Source: Sediminicoccus sp. KRV36 (GTDB lineage Bacteria > Pseudomonadota > Alphaproteobacteria > Acetobacterales > Acetobacteraceae). Taken from it: DNA of 64,000 nucleotides. The position numbers and the translations under genes are program-made. The notes below the pieces were generated by a model that did no database searches, had not been told where the DNA came from, and saw nothing but the letters and a program-made list of their open reading frames with translations. The stretch is from NCBI RefSeq assembly GCF_023243115.1, contig NZ_CP085081.1, forward strand, positions 868,001 through 932,000, read 5' to 3'. Numbering within the stretch: position 1 is the first letter of the stretch; each line of letters begins with the position of its first letter. Below are positions 1 through 13,000 of this stretch, piece by piece.

Positions 1-1000
1 TCGAGCGTGACCGCCACGGTGCCGCCGAGGGCGCCGAAGCTCTTGCCCGCCGGGTTGGTGGCGGCCTGCAAGGCGGCCTGCACCTGCTCCACGGCGGCAT
101 GCGCATCGAAGGCAGCGGTCATGAAGGCCTGACCCTGGAAGGAGAACTCCAGCTGCAGCTTGCCCTGCACCCCCGCCGGGATCAGGTCCATCCGCTGCAC
201 CGCGCCGGTGGCGGTGCCGCCGGCCTTGGTCGGCAGCAGCGTATAGACGACATCCCGCCCCGTGCCGGTGACGCTGAGCGTCAGCGTCCCCAGCGCCGCC
301 GCCGTCGGCGCGAGCGAGATGGCATAGCCCTGCGTCATCAGCCCGGTGCTGGTGTCGCGCGTCACCGCCGCATTGCCGCGGCCAAGCATGCTGTCCAGCG
401 CCGCCTGGATCGCCGCTTTCTGGGCGGTCGGGTCATGCAGGAAGCGCACCTCGGCCGACCGGCCGCCGAGCGAGAGCGTGAACTTGTTGGTGGTCGTGTT
501 GGGCTTGGCGGTCTGGACCTCGAGCCGCAGATAGGTGGCGCCGGCAGCGGCCGCGATCGCCTGCTGTTCCAGATAGGTGCTGCCCATGCTGGCGGTGGAC
601 GGGTCGGCGGGCGGCAGCATGGTGGGCAGCGGCACGGCCTGGCCATCCAGCGCGCCGATCAGGCGAAGGCTGAAGCCTTGCTCCCGCCCGCCGCTGACCT
701 CGACATTGCCGGCGCCGTACAGCGCCACCAGGCCCGTCTGCAGCGCCGCGGCCAGTTGGGCATCGCTGCGGGGCGTGCCGCCCAGCCGCGTATCCACCGT
801 CACGCTCGCGCTGCCGGCGGTGAAGACGTAAGCGCCTTCGCGGAACCGGCTGCCATCCGCGCTGGCGCCGGTCAGCAGGAACAGGGTCTGCGTCCGCGCC
901 CCGCCCTGGGTGGTGACGAAGACGCTGCCGCCGCTGCCCTGCTGCGCCGCCACGCTCACCACGGGCGCAACCACTTCCGCCACGCCCTGCTGCGTGACGG
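1..1000 (-). repeat. Giant protein insert tract C, start (runs off window)
   Basis: A third tract of the about 100-residue modules follows copy 6 and is cut by the left edge. Visible segments include FREGAYVFTAG, YGAGNVEVSGG, LRLIGALDGQAVP and FGALGGTVAVTL. Confidence 0.6.
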
Positions 1001-4000
1001 CGACGTTGCCGGTGAGCGAGGCGAAGCCCGCGACCGCCACGGTCGCGAGGCCGGCGATCTGCATGTTGCCGGCGCTGTCGAACTGCGTGGCCAGCGTGCC
1101 GCTCAGCGTCAGGCCCGCAACCCCGGTCAGCGAGGCGGTGCCGCTGACGCTGCCGGAGCGCTGGCCATTGGCGCCGAGAGTGAGCGTGCCGGTGCCATTG
1201 CTGAGCCTGACCTCGGCCCCCTCGGCCGCCACGCTGGCCAGGCCGTTGCTGACCGCGATGGTCCAGCTGCGCGCGGTGCCGGCCTGGGTGAGCGCGATAT
1301 CAAGGTCGCCGCCGAGGCTGACCGACCCGAAATCCAGGCTGCCGGAGAGCGCCACGCGCAGCGTTGCCGCGTTGAAGCCGATCGAGAGCGGCGCGGCGGT
1401 GCCGACCGCGATGGCCAGTGGCGCGCCGCTCCAGTCCAGCGCCGCGCCGGCATTGGCCAGCGCATCGCCCGCGGTGCCGAGCGCGCGGTTGATCTCCAGC
1501 CGCGAGCCCAGCAGGCTGCCGACGCTGTAGCCCTGCACCGTAAGCCCCGAGAGGTCACCCAGCGCGGAGAGCCAGCGCCGGCCGCTGCCGCCGGCCTCGC
1601 TGCTCAGCACCAGGCCGAGATCGGCCAGCTCCAGCGTGGCGCCGACCGCGGCATCGCCCAGCGTGGCGGCCAGCCCGGCGCCGCCGAAGACCAGCTGGTT
1701 GACCGCGACGCTGCCGCCACCGGCGAGGCTCACCGATTGGCCGGTCCGGCTTTCCAGGAACAGCTCGCCCCGGACATCCAATACGCTGCCGACCGCGAGG
1801 TGCATGTTGCCGCGCAGCCGCGACTCCTGATCCGCCAGGCGCAGGGCGTAGCTGCCGCTGCCGGTGGCGACGCTGGTATCCAGCGCGGAGCCCCAGCGAT
1901 TCCACGCGAGTTGCAGCCGGTCGGCGGTCAGTGTCAGGCCGGAAACCCCGGTCAGCGCCACATTGCCATCGGCTGCTACCGCATAGCCGCTGGTGACCGC
2001 ACCGCTGCCATCGGTCGCCTGCTGCATCCGCAGCACGATCCCGCCCTGGCCCTGGCCCAGCGTGGCGCCGACCCCGCCGAGGGTCAGGGCGGCGCTCATG
2101 CCCTGGAGGCCGATGGCGATGTCGGTGGTGCGGACCCCCGCCTCGACCGAGGTGCTGGAGATGACGCGCAGGCCCCCGGTCAGGCTGCCGAGGTTGGCGA
2201 CCTGCACCGTGCCCTGGGTGATGCTGACGTCGTTCAGCTGGTCGGCGGTGGTGAAGGCCACCAGCTGGTCCGGCGTGGTCAGCCCGGTGCGGACCGTCTG
2301 GTTCACCGCCTGGCCCAGCGTGTTGATCCGCAGCGCGCCGGCCGCGTTCAGCGCCACCGCGCCATTCATGCCGACCAGGCCGGCCGTGCCGTTGGCCAGC
2401 AGCGCATAGCCGGTGCCCGCGTCGCCCTCGGTCAGCACCAGGCCGAGCGAGACGTTGCTGAGCACGAGGCCGGCGCTGGCGCTGCCGAAGGTCACGCCGG
2501 CATCGGCGGCGCCGATCAGCAGGTAGCCCGGCGGCTGTGCCACCGCGCGCGACAGCCCGAGCGTGGTGGCGGCGAGGCTGCTGCCGGCCAGGCTGCCGGC
2601 GCCGAGCAGCAGGTATTGGCCACTCTGGCCTTCCACCGCCAGCACGGTGACGTTGCCCCGGCCGTACACGGCCTCGAAGGCGCGGGTCAGCGCCTGCTGC
2701 TGCTGCGCGCCGGTCAGGCCGGTCAGCGTGGCGGTGGCGGCCCAGTCGGCCGCGCCCGTGGCCTTGACGCGCACGCTATCCGCCTGGGCGCCATCGGCCA
2801 GCACCAGGTCCAGGCTGCGCAGCCCGGCCACCTGCGCCAGCGGCACCACCTGCCCGGCCAACGCGCCCTGATAGGCGATATCCCACCCGCCGCCGGCCTT
2901 GGTGACGCGCAGATTGCCACTGCCCGCGATCGCTTCCAGCGCCGCCTGGATCGCCGTCGCCGTCAGCCCTTCGGCCTGCAGCGGCGCCGTGACGCGGCCC
3001 TGGAAGGCCAGCGCGAAGCTGCCGGTGCCCGGCTGCAAGGCCAGGTGCTGCACCGCCGAGGAGGTGGCGCCGGCCGAGACGATGGTCAGCGTCGCAGCCG
3101 GGGCGGGGCTGATGCTGGTGGTGACCTGCATCGCCGGGATGGCCTGCCCGAGCGCCGCACCGCCGAATGCCACGCGCCACGCGCCCAGCGTGCTGTCGAG
3201 CGTCACGGCAATGCTGGCGCCTGTGCTGGCGAAGGCATGGCCGTTCGGCCCCGTCGCGGCGAGCAGCGCGGCCCGCACCGCGTCCGGCGTGGCCTGCAGG
3301 CTGATCGGCGCGGTGGTGTAGGTCCCGGCGCCGAGGCTGCTGCCGGAGGCGAGAAGGCTCAGTTGCGCGGGTGGCGCCAGTAGCGGCGTGACCACGCCCG
3401 TCATGGCGGGGATCACCTGGCCCAGCGCGGCGCCACCGAAGCTGATGCGCCAGGCGCCGAGCGCGGCATCAGTCGCCACCGTGACCGTCGCGCCGCTGCC
3501 GCCGAGCGTGCTGCCCCCGGGCGTGCCGTTTAAGGGCGTCTGGGCCGCCAGCAGCGCCGCCTGCACCGCGGCATCGCTGGCGTGCAGGCTGATGGCGCCG
3601 GTGGTGAAGATGCTGCCGGCAACCTGCACCGCCAGCGTGAAACTGCCCTGCGCGGCCGCCGGGAATTGCTGCACCAGATGCACCGCGCCGGTCGTGCTCG
3701 GCGTGCCCGAGGCCACGCGCGGCGCCAGCGTATAGGTCACCTCCGGCAGGCCGGTGTTGCGCAGCTGCAAGGCGCCCTGCTGCAGCGCGCCATCGGCGAA
3801 GGTGATGGTGTAGCGCTGCGCCCGCATCGGCGAGGACAGGTCGGCGGTGACGGTGACCTTGCCCTTGCCGACCAGCTTCTCCAGCGCGGTTTTGATCTGC
3901 GCCGGCTGGGTCACCTGGATATCGACGAACTTCACCTGCACGTCCCGCGTGCCATCGGCAAAGCTGAAGGTGAAGTTGTTCAGGTTGCGCGAGGCGCCTT

Positions 4001-7000
4001 CGGGGCGCTGGATCAGCAGGTCATAGCTGGTAGCGAGCACGGTGGCCGAGGCCTGGCGTTCCACGCTGGAGACGCCGGTGCCGGCCAGGCCGGCGGAGGG
4101 GTCGGCCGGCGGCGTCAGTGTCAGGCCGGTGCCTCCCAGCGCCACCTCGGTGCCGGCCAGCGTGCCGGTGAACTCGATGCCGAAGCCGGCCGCGCGGCTG
4201 CCGCTGACCTGCACATTGCCGGCGCCGTAGTGCGCAGCCAGGGCGGTGGCGATATTGGCGGCGAAGGCGGCATCGCTCAGCGCCGTGCCGGCGGCATCAC
4301 GCGAACTGGCCGTGGTGGTGGTGCCGCCGCGGGTGAAGCCATAGACCCCTTCGCGGAAGTCGCCGCCGGCGCCGGCGGCCGAAAGTTGCAGCCGCGTGTT
4401 GGTCTTGGCCTGGTAGTCGAAGGCAAGGGTGAAGCTGCCGACCGCGCCGGGCGGGTAGGTGTCCAGCAGATGCGTGGCGCCGATCCCCGGCGCCGCCTGG
4501 CTCGCCACGCCGGACTGGCTCCAGCCATCGCCCGCCGCCAGCTCTGCCGGCGGCGTCATCGCCAGGCCCGTCACCGGCTGGCCCGTGAGCGCACCGGCGA
4601 AGGTGATGGAGAAGCCCTCGGCACGGCCGCCGCCGACCAGGACATTGCCGGTGCCGAACAGCAGTTGCAGCCCGGCTTGCAGCCGCGCCGAGAGGGCCGC
4701 GTCGCTGAGCGCCACGCCTTGCGCATCAAGCGTGCCGACCGTGGCGCTGGCGCCGTTGTAGGCGAAGCCGTAGCTGCCCTCGCGGAAGCGCGTGCCATCG
4801 GCGCTGATGGCGTTCAGCAGCAGCACCGTGTTCGTCGCCACGCCGCCGGCGGTGACCTCGGTGAGGCTGCCGCCGCCGGCAGAGCCGTCGCTGCGCGTGA
4901 CCACCTCGGCCAGGACGGTGGGGACGACGCTGCGGGTAATGCCGAACTGGCCGCTCAGCGTCGCGGTGCCGGCCACGGTCAGGTCCACCGCGCCTGCCAG
5001 TTGCAGGTTGCCGGCGCTGTCGAAGCTGGTGGTGAAGTTGCCCCGGGTCAGGCTGAGCCCATCCACGCCGCTGACCGAGCCGACGCCGCTGAAGGCGCCC
5101 GCGCGCTGGCCATTGGCACCGAGCGTGAGCCCCCCGGTGATCTGCGCGATGCCGACCCGCGCCGCGCCGGCGCTGAGCGAGACCGAGGCATCGGAGGCCG
5201 TGACCTGCCAGCTGCGCGCGCCGCCGGCCGCCTGCTGCAAGGCCACCGTGAAGCTGCCCGCCAGCGCCGCCGGGCCGAACTGCATCGCGCCATCGACATT
5301 CAGCGCGAAGGCGGCCTCGCTGGACGCCAGCCGCGCGGAGAGGCCACCGCCGAGATCGAGCACGATCGGTGCCGCCGAGAAGTCCAGCACGGGGCCGATG
5401 CCGGCGAAGGCATCGCCGGCGACACCCATGACGCGGTTCAGCACCAGCGCCGCGCCATCCGGGGCGGTCAGCGCATAGCCGGCCACGGTCGCACCACCGA
5501 CGCTGCCCCCGGCGGTCAGCCAGCGGCGCGTGCCGCCGGCCTCGGAGCTCATCACCAGCCCGATGCCGACATCGCTGAGGCTTGCGCCGACACCCGCATC
5601 GCCGAGCGTGGCGGCCACGCCGGCCCCGCCGAAGACCAGCTGGTTGACGAGGACGCTGCCGCCACCGGCCAGCGCCACCGTCTGGTTGCTGCGGCTTTCG
5701 AGGAAGATGTCGCCATCCAGGCTGATCGCGCCGGCCACGGCGACGCGCATCTGCCCCTGGAGCCGGGTCTCGTTGTCTACCAGGTTCAGGGCGAAGCTGC
5801 GGCCGATGCCCTGCACCGTCGTCGCATAGGCCGAGCCCCAGCGGTTGACCGCGATCTGCAACCTCGGCGCGTCGAGGGTCACGCCATCCACGCCGGTCAA
5901 CCCGACGGCGCCTTCCGCCAGCAACGCATAGCGTGTGGTCGCGGCGCCACCGGCCGGGGCTTCCCGCCGCAGCACCACCGCGCCCTCGCCAGCCGAGAGC
6001 GCCGCGCCGACGCCACCCAGGGTCAGCGTGCCGGCCAGGCTGTCGAGCCCGATCCGAAGCTCGCTGACCTGCGTCGTCCCCTCGGTCGTGCTGGTGCTGG
6101 CCAGCTTCAGACGCCCGGCCACCGCGCCGATGCCAGCGACGGAGAGCGTGCCGCTGTCAACCGCGACCTCACTCCGCCGCGTGCCATCGGCGAAAGCGAG
6201 CGTGACGGGCGCTGCCCCGGTGGCGATCTGCTGCGTGACCGCGCTGCCCAGCGTGTTGATGCGCACAGAGGCGGTGGCGCTGAGCGTGACATCGGTGCCG
6301 AAGCCATACAGCGCGGCATCGCCCGAGGCTTGCAGCGCATAGCCGGCCTGGCCCAGCAGAAGCCCCAGGCTGCCATTGGCCAGGGCCACGCCGGCGTCGC
6401 CATCGCCCAGCGTTGCCGTCAGGCCGCTGGCGCCGACCAGGATGCGGCCATCGGCCCCGGGCTCGCCCACAATACTGAAGCTGCCGCTCAACCGGCCGAT
6501 ATCAGCCACGGCCAGGCTGGCATTGCCGGAGAAGCCCATGCCGCCAGCGGCATCGAAGCGGGCGGTCAGGCTGCCGCTGAGCGAGAGGGCGGGCACGCCG
6601 CTGAGGAAGGCCGCGCCGCTGATGCTGCCGCTGCGGGCCTGATTGGGGCCGAGTTGCAGCGTGCCGCTGCCATTCGCCAGGCCCAGGCTGGTGCCGCCGC
6701 TCTGCACCGAGACCGCGACATCGGTGGCCGTCACCTGCCAAGCGATCCCGCCGCTGGCCGGCACCTGCGCCAGCGTCAGCGCGCCGGCAAGCCGCGCCGC
6801 GCCGACCTGCACCGCACCATCGAGCGCGATGCTGAAGCCCTGCACCGCTTGATCCAGTTGCACCACTTGGCCCGGCGCGAGGGTCACCGCCCTGGCGGCG
6901 CCGCTCCAATTCACCACCTGGGCGCTGTCCACCAGGCCCGCGGTGCTGATGACACGGTTCAGCGAGAGCGCGCTGCTGCCCAGCTGGTCCAGCGCATAGC

Positions 7001-10000
7001 CGGCGATGCTGCCGCTCTCGAAGCTGCCGGTGCCGGTCAGCCATTTCCGCCCGCTGCCGCCCGGGCGCTCGGTGCTGAGCACGAGCGCCAGATCGAGGTC
7101 AGCCAGGGCCGCGCTGGCATCGCCGCTGCCGATATTGGCCGTCAGGCCGGTGCCGCCGATCAGCAGCTGGTCCACCTGCGCGCTGCCGCCACCGGCCAGG
7201 GCGACAGCCTGGTTGGTCGAATTCTCCAGGAAGACGTCGCCGCTGAGCGTGAGCACGTTGCTGACGACGACATCGGCATGGCCGCGCATGCGTTGCTCGC
7301 CGGCCAGCAGGGCCACCGTGTAGCTGCCAAGGCCGGTCTTCACCTGCGTCGGCGCCACCGCCTGGCCGAGTGCGTTGTAGGCGATCTGGAAGTTGGTCAG
7401 GCTGAGCGAGACGGCGTCGGCGCCCGAGAGCGTGACCGCACCTTCCGCCTGCAAGGCGTAGCCGCTGCCCGCAGCGTCCTTGCGCAGCAGCACCGCGCCG
7501 CGGCCGCCGGTCAGGCTTGCGCCCAACCCGCCCAGCGTGAGCGTGCCGGAGGCGGCATCCACGCCGATCTGCAAGCTGGTGACCGCGCCTTCGGTCACCG
7601 CCTTCACCGCGAGCGCGCCGGTCAGCGTGCCGATGGCACCGACCGTCAGGCTGCCGCTGGCGATGCTGACTTCCTGCACCGCCGCGCCATCGGCGAAGCT
7701 GATGGCGACACCCATCGCCGCCATATTCACCGCATGGCCCAGCGTGTTGATGCGCACCGTGGCCTGGGCCGAAAGCGTGACCGCGCCGAAGCCGTTCAGA
7801 TTGGCGTTGCCGGTCGCGACCAGCGCATATCCGGCGCGGCTTTCGCTCGCCGCCGTCACATAGAGACCGAGGCTGGCACCGCTGACGCCAAGCCCGGCGC
7901 CCGGGTCGCCGAAGCGGGCGCCTACATTGGCCGCGCCGAGCAGGATGCTGCCATCGGCGCCCCGGCTGGCGGCGATGTCGCCGGTCAGCGTGCCGAAGCC
8001 GGCCACGCCGAGCGCCACGCCGGTGCCGCTGAAGCCGATGGTGCCATCGGTGCCGAAAGCGGCGGTGAAGCGGCCGTCCAACGACAGGTCGCCGAGGCCG
8101 GAGATGGCCGCAGCACCGCTCAGGCTGCCGCTGCGCGCGCCATTGGCACCCAGCACCAGCGTGCCGGCCGCCCCGGTGATGCCGACCGAGGCCGGCCCGG
8201 CTTCCAGTGCCAGGCGCGCATCGCTGGCGGTGATGGTCCAGCTGCGGTTGCCTGCGGTCCCCGCCAGCGCCAGCTCGAAATCGCCAGCCAGCCGGGCCGG
8301 GCCGAGTTGCAGGCTGCCGCTGACCGGAATGGCGAAGCTGGCGCCCGCCATGGCGAGTGTGAGCGACCGCGTGGCGTCGAGCGCCACGCTCTGCGACGCA
8401 GTGCCGGCGAAGCTGAGCACCTGCGCGCTTGCATCGGCGAGCGCGCCGGTCGCCTGATCCAGCGCGCGGTTGATCTGCAGCTGCGCGCTTTGCAGGTTCT
8501 CCAGCGCATAACCGGCGATGCTGGCGCTGCCGAGCTGCGCGAGGGAGGACAGCCAGCGCCGACCCTTCGTGCCATCGGGCAGCGCCTCGGTGCTCAGCAC
8601 CAGCGCGATGTCCATGCCACCGAGTGCCACATCCAGCCCGTTGCCGCCGGCCAGCAGACTGCCGCCGACATTGGCGCCCGAAATCACCAGCTGGCTGGCC
8701 TGCACCTGGCTGCCATCGGCCAGCATCGCGACCTGGCTGTTGCGGCCTTCGATGGAGAGCTGGCCATCGAGCGTCAGGATACCGGCGAGCTCGGCGTGGA
8801 TCGTCCCGCTCAGCCGGGTCTCGTTGTCGAGCAGCCTGACGGCGTAGTCGCCCGTGGCTGTTGCCACCTGCGCCGTCAGCGCGGAGCCCCAGCGGTTGAA
8901 GCCGATGCGCAGATCGGCCCCGCTCAGCGTCACGGCCTCGGCGCCGGTCACGCCGACCGAGCCATCGGCCTGCACGGCGTAGCCGCGCGTGACCACGCCG
9001 TCGCTGCTGGTCTGCGTCCGCAGCAGCAGCGCGCCCCGCCCGTCGCTGAGCGTGGCGCCCAGCCCGCCCAGGGTCAGCGTGCCACGGGCCGCGTCGAGGC
9101 CGATGCCCAGCTCATCCATCAGATTGCCGTTGACGAGGCTGGAGGTGCTGACCAGCTTCAGCGCGCCGCTGAGCGTGCCGAGACCCGCCACCGTGATGTC
9201 GCCCTGCGCGATCGTCACCTCGCGCCGGTCCGTGCCATCGGCGAAGGCGAGGCTGATCGCGGGTGTCGCCACCCCGGTCGGCACCAGCACCGCCACGGCT
9301 TCGCCGAGCGTGTTGATCGCCAGGCTCGCGGTCGCCGAGAGGCTGACCTGCCCCTCGAAGCCGGTAAGCCGCACGCTGCCCGCCGCCTGCATGGCATAGC
9401 CCGCGACACCGGCGGCATTGTCCTGCATCACCAGCGCCAGGCTGCCACCGGCCAGGTTCAGCCCCGCCCCCGCGCCGCCCAGCGTGCCGCTGACGCCCGA
9501 GGCGCCGATCAGGATGCGCGCCTGCTGCACCACATCGCTGCGCGACGCCGCCACCGCGAGCTGCCCTGGGTCGGCGCCAAGCAGGGCATTGATGAAGACG
9601 ACGTCGAAGCTCCAGGGCGCGCCGGCGCGGGCCGTGACCTCGACATTGCCCTGGCCGAAGCCGATGCCCGGCAAGAGGCCGATCAGACTGGCCAGGTTGG
9701 CGGCGATCTGGTCCTGGCTGCGGTCGGCCACGTTCAACGGCACCGTCCAGGTGCCATCGCCGCCCAGGCGCAGCGACACCGTATCGGGTGCGCGGCCATC
9801 GGGCAGCAGCAGGGAGATGGTCTGCACTGTGCTGGCGACGACGCTGCCGACCGCCTGGCCGGCCAGGGCGCCGATGAAGCTGATGTCGAACACGCCGGCG
9901 GCCACCTCGCTCACCGCCACCGTGCCGGCGCCGAGGCCCGGCAGTGCTGCGAGTGCCGCGGCGACCTCCGTGGCACCCGCACCGGCGCGGAGCGTCGCGG

Positions 10001-13000
10001 TCTGCGTGATGTCGTCGCCAAGCGAGAGGCGGAACGCCCCGCCGCCGGTCAAGGTCAGGCGCTGCACTTCGGAGGTGGTGGCCCCGGCGGTGACCAGGCC
10101 GAGCGACGCGTCGGGCGGCGTCACCACACTGGTGATCAGCCCGTTCATCACCGGCACATCGGTGCCGCTGGCGGTGCCGCCGAAGGTCACCTGCCAGACA
10201 TGTGTGCCGCCCGAAGCGGGCAGCAGCGCCACCGTGGGGTCCACGCCGCGCGCCGCCAGCGTGCCGCCGGCCGCGCTGGTGGCGCCCAGCAGCGCCAGCC
10301 GCACCGCTGCCGCGCTGGCGTCGAAGGCGATGTCGGCCGTGGTGAAGCGCGCCCCGCCGAATTCGAGCGAGAGGGTGAAGCTGCCCTGGCGCTGGTTGTC
10401 ATACAGGTCAACGCTCTGCACCGCGCCGCTGGCCGCACGGCCCTGGCGCAAAGTGTCGACCGTGACCACGCCGCCGGAGGCGACCAGCTGCGGCTGGTCC
10501 TGTCCGCCCTGGCTGCCCGCGAAGTCCAGGATGTAGCGATTGCCTGCCGCGTCATAGCCGACGGTCACGTTCCCCGCGCCGAGCTTCGCCTCCAACGCCG
10601 ACTGGATGCGCGCCGCCTGGTCCTGCACGCTGAAGCCGGCCGAACCCTGCCGGGTGGTTGCCACACTGATGCTGAGGCCGGAGAGCGTGGTGCTGCCGCT
10701 GAGCAGCGGCACATCCTGGCCGGCCAGCGTGCCGCGGAACTCCACCACGTATCTGATCGTGTTGTTGCCGGCGAAGGCGGTTTCGTAGGTGACGCGCACA
10801 TTGCCGTCGCCGACAAGCTTCGTGAGCGCGGCCTCCATCGCCTTGGCGATCGCGACCGGCCCGGTGCCGAAGCGGATCTTCCCCGTGGTCTGGCCACCGA
10901 GCGAAAGCTGGAACTGCCCGGCAAGGTTCGGGTCGCCGACCAGCGTGACCACCTGGCGTTCGCTGACGGCCGTGGTGCGCGGCAGCACCGCGATGGCATC
11001 GGTGGTGACGCTGCCCAGGCTGAGCGTGAAGCTGCCGGCACCGGGCGGAATGGTCAGCGCCTGCCGTTCATTGATCGCGGCCGTGGGGCCCTGAACCTGG
11101 CGGATCACGCCCCATTCGGACTGGTCCGGCGCATCGGGCGGCTGGGTATAGCCGAGGCCCGCCGCGCCCGGCACCACGGCCTGTCCGGCCAGGGCGCCGA
11201 CGAAGGTGATGCTGAAGCCCGCCGCGCGGGTGCCGGCCACCTGGACATTGCCGGTGCCGATGCCGCGCAGGCTTTCCAGCGCCAGCTGAATATTGGCGGC
11301 GAATGCGTCATCCGAGAGCGGAGTGCCGCGGCTGTCGAGCGAGGTGGCGGTCGCGGTCTGCCCACCGAAGGAGAAGCCGTGCACGCCTTCCCGCGCCAGC
11401 TGCCCCTTGGCGTCGCTGACCCGCAGCAGCAGCACGGTATCGGTCTGCACGCCCCCGGCGATGGCTTCGGAGACCTGTCCGGTCGCGCCAAGCGTCGCGA
11501 GGTTCAGGCTTTCCACCGGCACCGCCGTCACGGCCGGGGATTTCACCACCGAGAAGCCGCCGCTCAGCTCGCCATAATCGGCGATGCCCAGCGACACGTT
11601 GCCGGCCAGGGAGAGGGCGCCGGTGGCATCGAAGCCGGCCGAAAGCGCGCCACTGAAGCCGAGCCCGGTGACGCCGGTGATGGAGCCGGCGCCGCTGATG
11701 CTGCCGCTGCGCTGCCCATTCGGCCCGAGCACGAGCGAGCCGGCGGCATTCTCGATCGCAACCCTGGCGTCGCCCGCCGTGAAGCCGAGGCTGACCGCGC
11801 TGGCCGCGAGCTCCAGTGTCCGCGCGCCCAGGCTGTCCTGGTTGAGCCGAAGCTCGAAGCTGCCGGAGACCGAAGCCCCGGCCAGTTCCATGCTGCCGCT
11901 GACCGGCATGGCGAAGCGGCCGCCGGCCATGTCGAACACGACGGAGGCGGTCTGGCTCAAGGCCACCGTCCGGCTCGCCTTGGACCAATCGATGGCGGGG
12001 ATGGAGGATGCCGCCAGGGTCTCGGCGTCGGCAATGGTCGCCAGCGCCCGGTTCAGGCTCAGCCCGATGGTCGCACTCGGGTCCAGCGCATAGCCGGCGA
12101 AGCTGGCATCGAGCGCCGCGCCGCTGCCGCTCAGCCAGCGCCGCGCGGCGCCGCCGCGCTCGGTCGCCAGCACCAGCGCCAGGCTTGCATTGTCCAGTTC
12201 GGCGGTCAGCGCATCATTGTCGGTGAGCAGCTTCACCAACAGCCCGGTGCCGCCCATGGTCAGCAGGTCCACCTGAGTGGTGCTGCCGGCCCCCACGAGC
12301 GTCACGGCCTGGTTCTGCGTGCTTTCGATGAAGACGTCGCCGCTCAGGCTGACCAGGCCGGCGATGTCGAGCTGCGCCGTGCCGCTGACCCGCGTCTGGC
12401 CCGCAAGCAGGCTGACCGCATAGCTGCCCGCGGCGGTCGCCACCGTGGTCTCGACCGCGCCGACCATGCGGTTCAGGCCCACACGCATCTGCGTGGCGGT
12501 CACGCTCAGCCCGGTGACGCCGCCGAGCGCAACGGCGGCATCCAGCTGGACGGCATAGCGGGTGCTGCCATCGGCACCCTGGCGCAGCAGCACCGCGCCG
12601 GACCCAGCCGTCAGCGTCGTGGTGACACCGCCGACCAGCAGGCTGCCGGCGACCGAATCGGCGCCGATGCTCAGCGTGGTGCCCCTGGCATCCGTGCTGC
12701 TGGCAACGAGGAAGTTGCCGGTGAGGGTGCCGGCATCACCGACCTTCAGCGCGGTGTCCAGCAGCTGCACCGCCTGCACCGCGGTTTCGTCGGCGAACAG
12801 CACGCGTATTTGGCCCGTGCCAACGGGGATGGTGACATCGACGGCGCGGCCCAGCGTGTTGGCCTGCACCTGCGCGGCGCCGGCCAGGGTGAAGCCGCCG
12901 CCGAAGCCATCCAGCGCGGCGCTGCCGCTGGCCAGCAGCGCGTAGCCGGCCTGGCCTAGCGCATCGGGCGCCAGCACAAGACCCAGCGTCGCGTCGCGCA

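Noticed and set aside
99..12959. Very long + strand open frames (99-3383 and 3582-12959, up to 3,125 residues)
   Set aside because: They are codon-aligned antisense shadows of the giant minus-strand gene, which almost never uses TTA, CTA or TCA. Their translations are Arg/Gln/His/Ala-rich and show no domain.
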